A stretch of 64,000 nucleotides of DNA from the NCBI RefSeq assembly GCF_001956315.1, contig NZ_KV887143.1:170314-234313 (forward strand), in the 5' to 3' direction. The first letter of the stretch is position 1, and every line of letters starts with the position of its first letter. Origin of the DNA: Sphingomonas montana (lineage in GTDB: Bacteria; Pseudomonadota; Alphaproteobacteria; Sphingomonadales; Sphingomonadaceae). Below the pieces are notes generated by a model. That model was given only the letters and a program-made list of their open reading frames with translations, did not search any database and had not been told where the DNA came from. Shown piece after piece: positions 55,125 through 63,844 of the stretch. The translations under genes were made by a program, and so were the position numbers.

Positions 55125-55787
55125 ATGGTTCCCTTTTCGTTCTGTGGCCACGATCTGATGGCCTTGCCCCAGGGGGCGCTGTTCTGGCCGGCACGCCGCG
55201 CGCTGCTTGTCGCCGACCTGCATTTCGAGAAGGCGAGCTGGTTCGCGCGGTTCGGGCAATTGCTGCCGCCGTATGATTCGATCGCGACGCTGGCGGACCT
55301 GACTGCGCTGGTCGCCGCGACGGGCGCGGTGGAGATCTGGTGCCTGGGCGACAGTTTCCACGACGTGGCGGGGTGCGAGCGGTTGCCGGCGCAGGCGCGG
55401 GCGAGCCTGCGCGCGCTGACGGAGGCGACGCGTTGGGTCTGGATCACGGGCAACCATGACCGGCAGGTCGCCGACCATTGCGGCGGCGAGGTGGTGGACG
55501 AGGTCATGGTCGACGGGCTGGTGCTGCGCCACGAGGCCGATCCGCGCGAGCGGCGGCCGGAACTGTCGGGGCATTTCCATCCCAAGCTGCGCGTCACGGT
55601 GCGCGGACGGCGGATCGCGCGGCGATGCTTCGTGGCGACGGAGACCAAGCTGATCCTGCCGGCGTTCGGCGCGCTGACGGGGGGGCTGGATGCGGGCCAC
55701 CCGGAAATCTGCCGCGCACTGGGTGCGCCGGGGCAGGCACTGGTGCCGGTCGCGGACCGGATGCTGCGGTTTCCGCTGGCGGCTTGA
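55125..55787 (+). CDS. pdeM: ligase-associated DNA damage response endonuclease PdeM
   Basis: This 220-residue metallophosphoesterase is of the PdeM type. Motifs in order are LVADLHFEKASWFARFG, WCLGDSFHD, WITGNHDRQ and the C-terminal SGHFHPKL. In other bacteria PdeM genes lie with an ATP-dependent DNA ligase, an exonuclease and an Lhr-like helicase in a predicted repair system. None of those partners is in this window; the nearest nucleic-acid gene is the DinG-like helicase downstream. The ATG at 55125 gives the full N-terminal strand. Confidence 0.85.
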   Translation: MVPFSFCGHDLMALPQGALFWPARRALLVADLHFEKASWFARFGQLLPPYDSIATLADLTALVAATGAVEIWCLGDSFHDVAGCERLPAQARASLRALTEATRWVWITGNHDRQVADHCGGEVVDEVMVDGLVLRHEADPRERRPELSGHFHPKLRVTVRGRRIARRCFVATETKLILPAFGALTGGLDAGHPEICRALGAPGQALVPVADRMLRFPLAA

Positions 55788-55804
55788 AGCTTTGCCCTAC
55801 TTAG

Positions 55805-55827
55805 CCCTCCCCCCGGTGGGGGGAGGG
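55805..55827. terminator. perfect C/G-rich hairpin between pdeM and sixA
   Basis: CCCTCCCCCC (55805-55814), loop GGT, then GGGGGGAGGG (55818-55827) form a perfect ten-base stem between convergent genes. It belongs to the family C repeats also seen at 50459-50529, and probably works as a bidirectional terminator. Confidence 0.6.
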
Positions 55828-55839
55828 GGTTCGGTTGGA

Positions 55840-56379
55840 TTACGTGTCCGGCCCCAGCGTGGGGTCGAGGTCGCGGGGGCGGATGAAGCGGATGAGGGTG
55901 CCCGAGCCGGGCTTCACGTCGGCCCAGAGATCGATTTCGAAATGCAGCACCGCCAGGCTGGCGGTCGGGAATTTCTCCTCCACCTTGTTACGTTCCAGAT
56001 TGCCGTTGCGGTCCGGGACGAGCGCGAGGACAAGATCCTCCAGCCCTGGATTATGACCGACCAGCAGCAGCGTCGCGGCGGCGTCGTCCGTTTCCCGCAC
56101 CACGTCGAGCAGGGTTGTGGCCGAGGCGAGGTAGATGCGGCGGTCCCAGGCCGGATCGATTGCGACGCCGTATCCGTCCGCGACCTGTGCCAGCGTTTCG
56201 ACCACGCGCACCGCGGGCGACGCGACCGCCGCGTCGAAGGCGAGGCCGAGCGTGCGCATATGCTGCCCCACGGTGCGGCCGGCCCGCTTGCCCTTCGGGT
56301 TCAACGGGCGATCGAAATCGCGCGAGACGGTGTCATCCCATCCGGACTTGGCATGGCGGAGCAGGATCAAGGTCTTCAT
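55840..56379 (-). CDS. sixA: SixA-like histidine phosphatase
   Basis: This 179-residue histidine phosphatase superfamily protein has the N-terminal LILLRHAKSGWDD (RHG-type catalytic His), DRPLNPKGKRA, ASPAVRVVETL and the second catalytic HNPGLEDL. SixA removes phosphate from phosphohistidine in signalling proteins (ArcB or NPr in E. coli), but sphingomonad targets are unknown. The start overlaps the end of the DinG-like gene by four bases, so the two are co-transcribed. Confidence 0.85.
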   Translation of the reverse strand: MKTLILLRHAKSGWDDTVSRDFDRPLNPKGKRAGRTVGQHMRTLGLAFDAAVASPAVRVVETLAQVADGYGVAIDPAWDRRIYLASATTLLDVVRETDDAAATLLLVGHNPGLEDLVLALVPDRNGNLERNKVEEKFPTASLAVLHFEIDLWADVKPGSGTLIRFIRPRDLDPTLGPDT

Positions 56380-59102
56380 GGCAGCCCCGGCGCATCGATG
56401 GTCGCGGCCTGATGCCCGGCTTTTGCGTCGAGGGAAAGTCGCGATGCGACGCGCGCGACGGCTTGCGTCAGCGTGACGCGCGAAACCGCGACGCCCGGCG
56501 GGAAGGCATCGAGCAGACGGGACGGCATGGCGGCGGACAGCAGCACGAAGATCCCGCGATCGTCCGCACGCCGGATCAGCCGGCCGAACGCCTGCGCCAG
56601 CCGCGCGCGCACCACGCGGTCGTCATGCGCCGATCCGCCGCCGGCGACGCGCCGGGCGGCGTGCAGCACGGTGGGGCGCGGCCAGGGCACGCCTTCCATT
56701 ACCACCAGCCGCAGCGATTCCCCGGGCACGTCGACCCCGTCCCGCAGCGCATCGGTGCCGAGCAGCGAGGCGCGTGGATCGTCGCGAAAGATGTCGACCA
56801 GCGTGCCGGTGTCGATCGGATCGACATGCTGGGCATAGAGCGGCAGACCGGCGCGGGCGAGCCGGTCGGCGATGCGCGCGGTCACGACCTTCAGCCGCGC
56901 GACCGCGGTGAACAGGCCGAGCGTGCCGCCGCCCGCCGCCTCGATCAGCTGCGCATAGGCGCCGGCAAGCTGCGCCAGGTCGCCGCGCTTCACGTCGGTC
57001 ACCACCAGCACTTCTGACCGGGCGGCATAGTCGAACGGGCTGGCGACCGCGAACCGGCGCGGGACGACCGCGATATGTGCGGTGCCGATCGCGGCATCGG
57101 CGGTGATCCAGTCCGATCCGCCACGCAGCGTGGCCGACGTCACGATCACGCCGTGCGCGGATTTCAACACGGTTTCGGCCAGTGGCTTCGACGGATCGAG
57201 CCAGTGTCGGTGGAGGCCGATATCGAATTCGCGCCCTTCCACGCGGTCGACCGCCAGCCAGTCGACGAAATCCGGATCGACCGGGCCGCCCAGCCGCCCG
57301 AGCAGCGCGATCCAGCCGCCGAGCATCCGGCTGCGCAGCGTGAGGCCGCCGATCGCCCCCTCGATCCGCGCGCGGGCAGCGGCGTCGAGCCAGTCGGGGC
57401 CGTCCTCCAGCACCGCTTCCAGCCGCTGGCGCAGGCGGAGCATGGGGCCGACGAGCGCCTCCAGCGCCTGCGCGGCGGGGGCGGCGGCCTCGATCAACGG
57501 CCCGTCCAGTTCGGCGGCCTCCGTTTCGACCCCGTAGCCGGCGTCGGCAGCGCGGGCGCGGGCGAACACCGTGTCGCGGACGCGGGCGAGCAGGATTTCG
57601 ATCGGCCCGAGCGGCAACCCCTCGCCCATCCGGCCAAGCCAGCTGTCGGCAGGCAGCGCGCCGGCGGCCTGGACCGCATTCTCGATCGCCAGGCCGCCGG
57701 CCTCGTCATAGGAGCCGACGTCGGACAGCCGGGCGGCCAGGCCACGGCGGCGGCCGCGGGCGTGCTTTTCCGGACCCATGATCCAGCGGCGCAGCTCGAT
57801 CGCTTCCTGCCCCGTCAGCGCGGCGGCGAAGGTGGAGTCGGCGGCGTCGAACAGATGATGCCCTTCGTCGAACACGATGCGGGCGAGCGGGCGGCCCTCG
57901 TCCCGGCGGCGCTGCGCCAGGATCATGACGAGCGCGTGGTTGGCGATGACGATGTCCGCGCCCTCGCTGGCGCGCGCGGCGCGTTCGATGAAGCAGCGTC
58001 GGTAATGCGGACAACCGGCATAGACGCATTCGCCGCGCCGGTCGGTCAGCGCGGTGGAGCCCGCCCGGCGGAACAGGGTGGGCAGCCAGCCGGGCAGGTC
58101 GCCGCCGACCATGTCGCCGTCGCGGCTGTATGCGGCCCAGCGGGCGACAAGGTGCGCGAGGATGGCGGCGCGGCCCTGGAACCCGCCCTGCAACGCATCC
58201 TCCAGGTTGAGCAGGCAGAGGTAATTTTCGCGACCCTTGCGGACGACCACCTTTTCGCGCCGTTCGGCGGGATCGGTGAAGATCCGCGCGCTTTCGCGGT
58301 CGAGCTGGCGCTGAAGCGCCTTGGTATAGGTGCTGATCCAGACCGGGCCTTCGGCACGCGCGGCGTAGAGGGCGGCGGGGGCGAGATAGCCGAGCGTCTT
58401 GCCGATGCCGGTGCCCGCCTCCGCCAGCAGGACGTGGGGGCGGTCGTCATGCACGCGCGGGTCGAAGGCGCGCGCCGCGGCGACGGCATAGTCGCGCTGC
58501 CCCTGCCGCGGTTCGGCCTGGGCGCCGACCAGCCGTTCCAGCGTGGCGACGGTTTCGACATCGCCCAGCACGACGGGGCGCGGTTGCGGACGCGCGGCGC
58601 TCTCGTCCCATTCGGGCAGGCGGGAGAAGAGCCAGCGTTCGGCCTTTTCAGGGCGCGCGATGCGGGCGACGACGGCCGGCCCCCAGGTCCAGCGGAGGCG
58701 GTGGAGCGTCTGGGCCGCCGTCCAGCCGCCCTCGCGTTCCGCCCAGTCCGCGCGTTCCATCCGCGCCAGCAACGCCTCTGCCGCGATCAGCAGGAACGCC
58801 GCGGCGCTGGTTTCGTCCTGCGGCGGGGGCAGGCTCAGCGCGCGCGCCAGCCCGGCGGGTGTCGGCACCGCGAACCGGGCCGGATGGACGAAGGCGTAGA
58901 GTTCGAGCAGGTCGAGCCCGCTCAGTTCGCCGTAGCCGAGCCGGGTTGCGGCCAGCGGCGCGTTCAGCAGCACGACCGGCGTTTCGGCGGCATGGGCGAT
59001 CGCCTCGCCCCGGCCGACGGTGCGGACGCCGCCGTCGGCATCGGCGATCCAGATGCCGCCGTGAGTCGCGTGGAGCGCGCTGAGGGCCGGCGGTGACAGC
59101 AT
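56376..59102 (-). CDS. DinG/XPD-type ATP-dependent DNA helicase
   Basis: This 908-residue superfamily 2 iron-sulfur helicase has Walker A EAGTGIGKT (228-236), four cysteines for a 4Fe-4S cluster (Cys296, 359, 364, 370), DEGHH (412-416) as motif II and a C-terminal VVMEGVPWPRP ... RARLAQAFGRLIRRADDRG motif VI. The N-terminal 200 residues are an extra domain common to alphaproteobacterial members. These helicases unwind 5'-tailed DNA, D-loops and R-loops. It is coupled by a four-base overlap to sixA downstream. Confidence 0.9.
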   Translation of the reverse strand: MLSPPALSALHATHGGIWIADADGGVRTVGRGEAIAHAAETPVVLLNAPLAATRLGYGELSGLDLLELYAFVHPARFAVPTPAGLARALSLPPPQDETSAAAFLLIAAEALLARMERADWAEREGGWTAAQTLHRLRWTWGPAVVARIARPEKAERWLFSRLPEWDESAARPQPRPVVLGDVETVATLERLVGAQAEPRQGQRDYAVAAARAFDPRVHDDRPHVLLAEAGTGIGKTLGYLAPAALYAARAEGPVWISTYTKALQRQLDRESARIFTDPAERREKVVVRKGRENYLCLLNLEDALQGGFQGRAAILAHLVARWAAYSRDGDMVGGDLPGWLPTLFRRAGSTALTDRRGECVYAGCPHYRRCFIERAARASEGADIVIANHALVMILAQRRRDEGRPLARIVFDEGHHLFDAADSTFAAALTGQEAIELRRWIMGPEKHARGRRRGLAARLSDVGSYDEAGGLAIENAVQAAGALPADSWLGRMGEGLPLGPIEILLARVRDTVFARARAADAGYGVETEAAELDGPLIEAAAPAAQALEALVGPMLRLRQRLEAVLEDGPDWLDAAARARIEGAIGGLTLRSRMLGGWIALLGRLGGPVDPDFVDWLAVDRVEGREFDIGLHRHWLDPSKPLAETVLKSAHGVIVTSATLRGGSDWITADAAIGTAHIAVVPRRFAVASPFDYAARSEVLVVTDVKRGDLAQLAGAYAQLIEAAGGGTLGLFTAVARLKVVTARIADRLARAGLPLYAQHVDPIDTGTLVDIFRDDPRASLLGTDALRDGVDVPGESLRLVVMEGVPWPRPTVLHAARRVAGGGSAHDDRVVRARLAQAFGRLIRRADDRGIFVLLSAAMPSRLLDAFPPGVAVSRVTLTQAVARVASRLSLDAKAGHQAATIDAPGLP

Positions 59103-59171
59103 GACGGCATGATAGCCGCCGGGGGCGCGGCTGTCAGGCGAAACCGGCGCCCGTGATCCCCGGCGGGGCGG

Positions 59172-60084
59172 TCAGCGGCGGGGGGCGAGGCGGCGCATCA
59201 GCGGGCGTTCGACACACGTGGCCATCGCCATCCCGCCCGTGATCGCCGCGGCGGTGAGCGCGACGAATGTGACCGCGACCGGCAGCGCGGCGTCTAGGCC
59301 GGTCGCCAGCCAGAACTTCCATGCGAGGCCCATGAACACGAACTGGAACAGATAGAGCGAATAGGACGCACCGCCGAGGCGGACGAGCGGCCGCGGGACG
59401 GTGAGTCCGGCGGTTCGTTCGCGCACGACCAGCCCCAGGATCAGCAGCGCACAGGCCGGGCCCGGGGGCAGGGATCGCGCGGCGGGCGGCGCAGGCGACC
59501 GCCATCCCCAGGAAGAAATGGAGGTTGTAGGGATCGCGCAGTTGCCCCGCGAGCGCGCCGGGTGCCGCGCCGGCCGGCAGGAACAGCAGGACGGCCGCCC
59601 ATCCGATCAGCGCGGCAATACCCAGCGTGCGGTTGAGGATGAGCAGCGCGAAGATGGCGTAGAAGACGATCTCGAACCGCAGCGACCAGGCGAGACCCAG
59701 GACAGGTGGCTGGGCCGAGGGCAGCAGCGTGACCGACCAGATGAGCCGTGCGGGATCGGGCGGGCCGGTCGTCCCCAGCATCGCCAGCACGACGGTGGCG
59801 GCCAGCGCGACCCAGTAGATCGGCCAGACGCGGGTCAGCCGCTGGCGGGCATAATGCGGCAGGCGTGCGGGCCGGCCGATATCGCGGCCGTGAACGAACA
59901 GGATGATGAACCCGCTGAGCACGAAGAACAGGTCGACGCCGGCATGGCCCGCCTGAAAGATTCGCATCAGTGCGGGGGTGCCGTGGGCGCGGTCGAGATG
60001 GCGGGCGACATGGTAGAGGATCACCGCGACGGCAGCGACGCCGCGCAGCGCCTGTATGCCGTTGAGTTTCGGGGTCGCGGCCAT
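59172..60084 (-). pseudogene. acyltransferase family 3 membrane protein, frameshifted
   Basis: This is an OafA-type membrane acyltransferase (acyltransferase 3) that would acetylate surface sugars. The first part (ALRGVAAVAVILYHV, GVDLFFVLSGFIILFVHG, LAWSLRFEIVFYAIF, NLHFFLGMAVACA) runs in one frame to about base 59470. The rest (VRERTAGLTVPRPLVRLGGA, SYSLYLFQFVFMGL, ERPLMRRLAP) continues in a frame one base away to the stop at 59172. The switch lies near the run CCCCCGGGCCCGG, so one extra base in the run is the likely cause. It may be a real mutation or an assembly error. Confidence 0.78.
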
Positions 60085-60240
60085 GATGGGGCGGTGTAGC
60101 GCAGACCGCCTCAACAAGACGTTTATCCTGTGGCGGGCGCTGAAGCGCGGACATGATAGACGGATGTCGGTCGGTGAATTGTAATCCGGCTTGGCTGGAT
60201 CCTGGCCTGCGCCGGGATAGGAGGATTGCCGGGGGCGGGT

Positions 60241-60855
60241 TCAGTGCAGGCTGTCGAGCGCGGCGACGAAGCCGGCGGCGTCGGGCAGGCGGTCGAAATG
60301 GATGTTGCCGTCGAAATCGGCGGAGGGATCGCCGTCGCGCAGGACCATCGCGGCGGAACCCGTGCCGCGCCGGTCGGTGGGGCCGAGGATGCCGCCCGCG
60401 ATCCGCCGCGCGGCGATCTCCATCACCGGATGGCGGGACCAAGGGACGGTCCACAGCACGCGCCGGTTGGTCACGGTCACGCGGGTGAAGGGCGCACGCA
60501 GGATACCGGCGGCAAGCGCGAGATTGTGGCGCAGCAGCAGCCAGAAGACGAGCAGCGACAGCCCGCCGAGCAGCAGCGTACCCGCCAGCGCGAAACGCAG
60601 CGCGCTGGGTGTGGCGGGGGCCGGCCACCAGATCGCCCAGAATAGGAAGATGACGGACAGCAGCTGCGGGCTGGCGAACCCGAGGATGACGAGCGTACCG
60701 GACGGCAGCGCGCGAAGACCCGGTTGCGCCACATAGACGGTGCGTTCCGGGCTGTGGTCCATCCGCCGCGCCTGCTTCATCGGCAGCGCGGGGAGCAGCG
60801 CATCGCTGCCCGACAGGATTTCCGGACCGGGGGGAATGGGGCCTTCCGTCGCCAT
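60241..60855 (-). CDS. PH-like membrane protein of unknown function
   Basis: This 204-residue protein has a polar N-terminus, two adjacent hydrophobic helices (about 55-75 and 85-105) and a C-terminal beta-rich region. The pattern FTRVTVTNRRVLWTVPW ... GGILGPTDRRGTGSAAMVLRDG resembles bacterial PH (YdbS/YdbT-like) domains. Function is unknown. GGAG lies six bases upstream of the ATG at 60855. It is divergent from lysK. Confidence 0.6.
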   Translation of the reverse strand: MATEGPIPPGPEILSGSDALLPALPMKQARRMDHSPERTVYVAQPGLRALPSGTLVILGFASPQLLSVIFLFWAIWWPAPATPSALRFALAGTLLLGGLSLLVFWLLLRHNLALAAGILRAPFTRVTVTNRRVLWTVPWSRHPVMEIAARRIAGGILGPTDRRGTGSAAMVLRDGDPSADFDGNIHFDRLPDAAGFVAALDSLH

Positions 60856-60951
60856 CGGCGTCTCCGTCAACATGCCGGTCGCCCGCGGCACGACAAGCGC
60901 CGCACGCTGTTCTAAGGACCGGAGTCGACACGCTAGAAGACACGGGAACAT

Positions 60952-62568
60952 ATGGCAAACGATCCGACGCTCCGCGCCGCCGCGCTGGACAGCAAGGCCT
61001 GGCCGTTCGAGGAGGCACGCAAGCTGCTGAAGCGGTATCCGGACGGCAAGCCCGCCGGCGCGGTGCTGTTCGAAACGGGGTACGGCCCGTCCGGCCTGCC
61101 GCATATCGGCACGTTCAACGAGGTGTTGCGCACGACGATGGTGCGCAACGCGTTCGCCGCATTGTCTGACACGCCGACCCGGCTGGTGGCGTTCAGCGAC
61201 GACATGGACGGCCTGCGCAAGGTGCCGGACAATGTGCCGAACCAGGCGATGCTGACGGAGCATCTGGGCAAGCCGTTGACGGAGGTGCCCGATCCGTTCG
61301 GGTGCCATGCATCGTTCGCGGATCACAACAACGCGCTGCTGCGCGCCTTCCTCGACCGGTTCGGCTTCGATTACGAGTTCGTGTCGTCGACCCAGCAGTA
61401 TCGGTCGGGGCGGTTCGACGACGGGTTGCGCGGCGTGCTGCGCAATTACGATGCGATCATGGGCGTGATGTTGCCGACGCTGCGCGCCGAGCGGGCCGCG
61501 ACCTATTCGCCCATCCTGCCGATCAGCCCGACGAGCGGGATCGTCTTGCAGGTGCCGGTGACCGTCGTGGATGCCGAGGCAGGGATCGTGGCGTTCGAGG
61601 ATGCGGGGCAGCGGATCGAGCGGTCGGTGCTAAGCGGGCAGGCGAAATTGCAGTGGAAGGTCGACTGGGCGATGCGCTGGGTCGAGCTGGGCGTCGATTA
61701 CGAAATGTCGGGCAAGGACCTGACCGACAGCGTGACGCAGGCATCGAAGATCGCGCGCGTGCTGAGCGCGCGGCCACCGGAGGGGCTGACCTACGAGATG
61801 TTCCTCGACGAGCGCGGCGAGAAGATTTCGAAGTCCAAGGGCAACGGCCTGGGGCTGGACGAATGGCTGCGCTACGGGCCGGAGGAGAGCATCGCCTTCT
61901 ATTCCTACCGCGAGCCGAAGAAGGCGAAGTCGCTGCATCTGGGCCTGATCCCGCGGGCGATCGACGAATATTGGCAGTTCCGCGGCAACTATCACACGCA
62001 GGACCTGAAGCAGAAGCTGGGCAATCCGGTGCATCATATCCACAATGGCGCGGTGCCGACAGCCACGCTGCCGGTGACGTTCGGGCTGCTGCTGAACCTG
62101 GCCAGCCTGCCGGGCGTCGGCGAGCGCGAGACGATGTGGGCGTTCCTGCACCGGTATGACCCGACCTTGTCGGCGGAGACGCATCCGGAGCTGGACCGGT
62201 TGATTGATTATGCGATCGCCTATGCCGCGCATTTCGTGGCGGGGACGCTCAATCGGCGCGCGCCGAGCGAGGCGGAGGCGGTGGCCCTGCGTGACCTGGA
62301 TGCGCTTCTGGCGGCGGACGAGGCGGGCGATGCCGACGGGGACCCTGCCGTCCGGTTGCAGAACCACGTCTATGACGTGGGCAAGTGCCATTACGGGAAG
62401 GAGGCGCTGCGCGACTGGTTCAAGGTCCTGTACGAGACGCTGCTGGGCGCCGAGCAGGGGCCGCGGATGGGCAGTTTCTTCGCGCTCTACGGTGTCGAGC
62501 CGAGCCGGCGGCTGATCGCGGAGGCGCTGGACCGGCCATTCATGTCCGGTTCGACGGAGGCGGCGTAA
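60952..62568 (+). CDS. lysK: lysine--tRNA ligase, class I
   Basis: This 538-residue class I lysyl-tRNA synthetase (archaeal/spirochaete type) is the form used by many Alphaproteobacteria instead of class II LysS. It has the ATP-binding HIGT (51-54, GLPHIGTFNE) and KISKS (291-295, KISKSKGNGLG) signatures, plus FSDDMDGLRKVP and YEMSGKDLTDSV. It charges tRNA-Lys with lysine. No class II copy is visible in the window. It is divergent from the PH-like gene. Confidence 0.94.
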   Translation: MANDPTLRAAALDSKAWPFEEARKLLKRYPDGKPAGAVLFETGYGPSGLPHIGTFNEVLRTTMVRNAFAALSDTPTRLVAFSDDMDGLRKVPDNVPNQAMLTEHLGKPLTEVPDPFGCHASFADHNNALLRAFLDRFGFDYEFVSSTQQYRSGRFDDGLRGVLRNYDAIMGVMLPTLRAERAATYSPILPISPTSGIVLQVPVTVVDAEAGIVAFEDAGQRIERSVLSGQAKLQWKVDWAMRWVELGVDYEMSGKDLTDSVTQASKIARVLSARPPEGLTYEMFLDERGEKISKSKGNGLGLDEWLRYGPEESIAFYSYREPKKAKSLHLGLIPRAIDEYWQFRGNYHTQDLKQKLGNPVHHIHNGAVPTATLPVTFGLLLNLASLPGVGERETMWAFLHRYDPTLSAETHPELDRLIDYAIAYAAHFVAGTLNRRAPSEAEAVALRDLDALLAADEAGDADGDPAVRLQNHVYDVGKCHYGKEALRDWFKVLYETLLGAEQGPRMGSFFALYGVEPSRRLIAEALDRPFMSGSTEAA

Positions 62569-62729
62569 GTATCCGTCAACCAAGACGCAACCGACGATCC
62601 GGCGGCGCGTTCGCAGCAACGGTCCAATCCCCTTTCGGACCGGCGGGCGTGCGGATCACGCCCCGATCGGCCGCGTCGCAAATATGCGCGACGTGGCCTT
62701 TCGAGTCGGAGAGCCTGAAAGGAAGACCG

Positions 62730-63407
62730 ATGTTCAAGCAAATGAGCGCCCTGTGCGCGATCGCACTCGTTGCGAGCCCGGTGGTTGCCGCCAGCCCACG
62801 CGATATCCTGACCACCGCCGCGTTCGGCGCGCGCGACAAGGCGGCGGCGCTGGCCCAGCTGGCCCAGGCGGAGGCGGGCGCGAATGCCGCGCTGGCCCGC
62901 AACCCCGGTGACCGCGAGGCGCAGCTGACCAAGGCGATGGCGATCGGCTATCGCGCCAAGCTGACCAAGAGTCGGGCCGATGCGGTGGACGCGCGCGACC
63001 GGTTCAACGCGCTGGCCGCCGCCAATCCGCGCGATCCGGAGGCGCAGGCCATCGTCGCCGGCTGGAACATCGATGCGGTGACGGCGGTGGGCGGTTTCAT
63101 GGCCGGAACGGTGCTGGGCGCGAAGAAGGCGACGGGGCTGGCCGCGCTCGACCGGTCGGTGGCGCTGGGCGGCAATCGTGCGATGTTCCCGGGGCTGGCC
63201 GCCTTGCTGCGGCTGACGCTGGACGGGGCCGATCCCAAGGCGCGCGGGCTGGCCGAGGCGTCACTGCGCGGCGCAACGCCGACTGCGCTCGACCGCATGA
63301 TCCAGCGGAGTGCGAATGCCGTGCTGGTCCCGGTGCGCGCCGGCAATGCAAAGGCGGCGCAGGCGCTGGCGAAACAGCTGCTACCGTTCGGGCGCGTGGC
63401 ACGCTGA
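62730..63407 (+). CDS. secreted hypothetical protein, helical repeat-like
   Basis: This 225-residue protein has a signal peptide (about 1-20, ending VAA). Its alanine-rich body of short amphipathic helices (AQLAQAEAGANAALARNPGD, RDRFNALAAANPRDPEAQAI, GLAEASLRGATPTALDRMIQ) looks like degenerate TPR or Sel1-type repeats. No catalytic motif was recognised, and it could be a periplasmic scaffold. AAAGGAAG lies just upstream of the ATG. It is 161 bases downstream of lysK, with no clear relation to it. Confidence 0.7.
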   Translation: MFKQMSALCAIALVASPVVAASPRDILTTAAFGARDKAAALAQLAQAEAGANAALARNPGDREAQLTKAMAIGYRAKLTKSRADAVDARDRFNALAAANPRDPEAQAIVAGWNIDAVTAVGGFMAGTVLGAKKATGLAALDRSVALGGNRAMFPGLAALLRLTLDGADPKARGLAEASLRGATPTALDRMIQRSANAVLVPVRAGNAKAAQALAKQLLPFGRVAR

Positions 63408-63485
63408 GCTTTGGGTAAGGGTTGGGGTCGTTCGCCAGGTACGGCGGACGGCCCGGTGCTGTTATCGGAAGTGCGTCCCGCCAAG

Positions 63486-63716
63486 CCGTCATCCTGATGG
63501 ACGTCAGGATCCATTATCACGACGGTTCTGGTCAGGTGTTCCTGCCGAACAATAGCGGGCACTGTGTTTCCGCGGTGGAGCCAGGACACAGGATTATTCC
63601 ACGTTTGAAGACAGGCCGTTGTCGCAGCGCGTGTGACTGCGCATGGGGCTTGGTGCGGCGTGGCCTATCGTCGTCGGCCGAGTGATAATGGATCCTGACC
63701 TCCGTCAGGATGACGG
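63486..63716. repeat. expanded family A element with 161-base interior
   Basis: The left arm at 63486-63520 (CCGTCATCCTGATGGACGTC...) and the right arm at 63682-63716 (GTGATAATGGATCCTGACCT...) are near-perfect inverted copies. Where other copies have a 25-base centre, this one has 161 bases of unrelated, relatively AT-rich sequence. It could be an insertion of a further element or two separate units that happen to face each other. Confidence 0.75.
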
Positions 63717-63766
63717 TGTCGGGGACAGTCCATCTTCCTGGAGGCGGTGTCGGTCACTCTAACCGA

Positions 63767-63797
63767 CCGTCATCCCGGATCAAGTCCGGGATGACGG
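63767..63797. repeat. perfect palindromic repeat GTCATCCCGGA type
   Basis: CCGTCATCCCGGA (63767-63779) pairs perfectly with TCCGGGATGACGG (63785-63797) around the five-base loop TCAAG. This is a very common alphaproteobacterial dispersed palindrome. It lies just past the stop codon of the DUF885 gene and may serve as its terminator. Confidence 0.75.
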
Positions 63798-63844
63798 CGG
63801 TGATGGTCGGACCTGATCCAAGCCGACTCTTGTGCGAATGCGCC

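Larger units (their letters stand above)
63408..63844. other. 437-base intergenic region rich in palindromic repeats
   Basis: This region holds no convincing gene. It carries a large family A element (63486-63716), the centre of which is about 160 bases of sequence with no counterpart elsewhere in the window, and a perfect hairpin at 63767-63797. It separates the secreted hypothetical gene from the convergent DUF885 gene. Confidence 0.7.
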
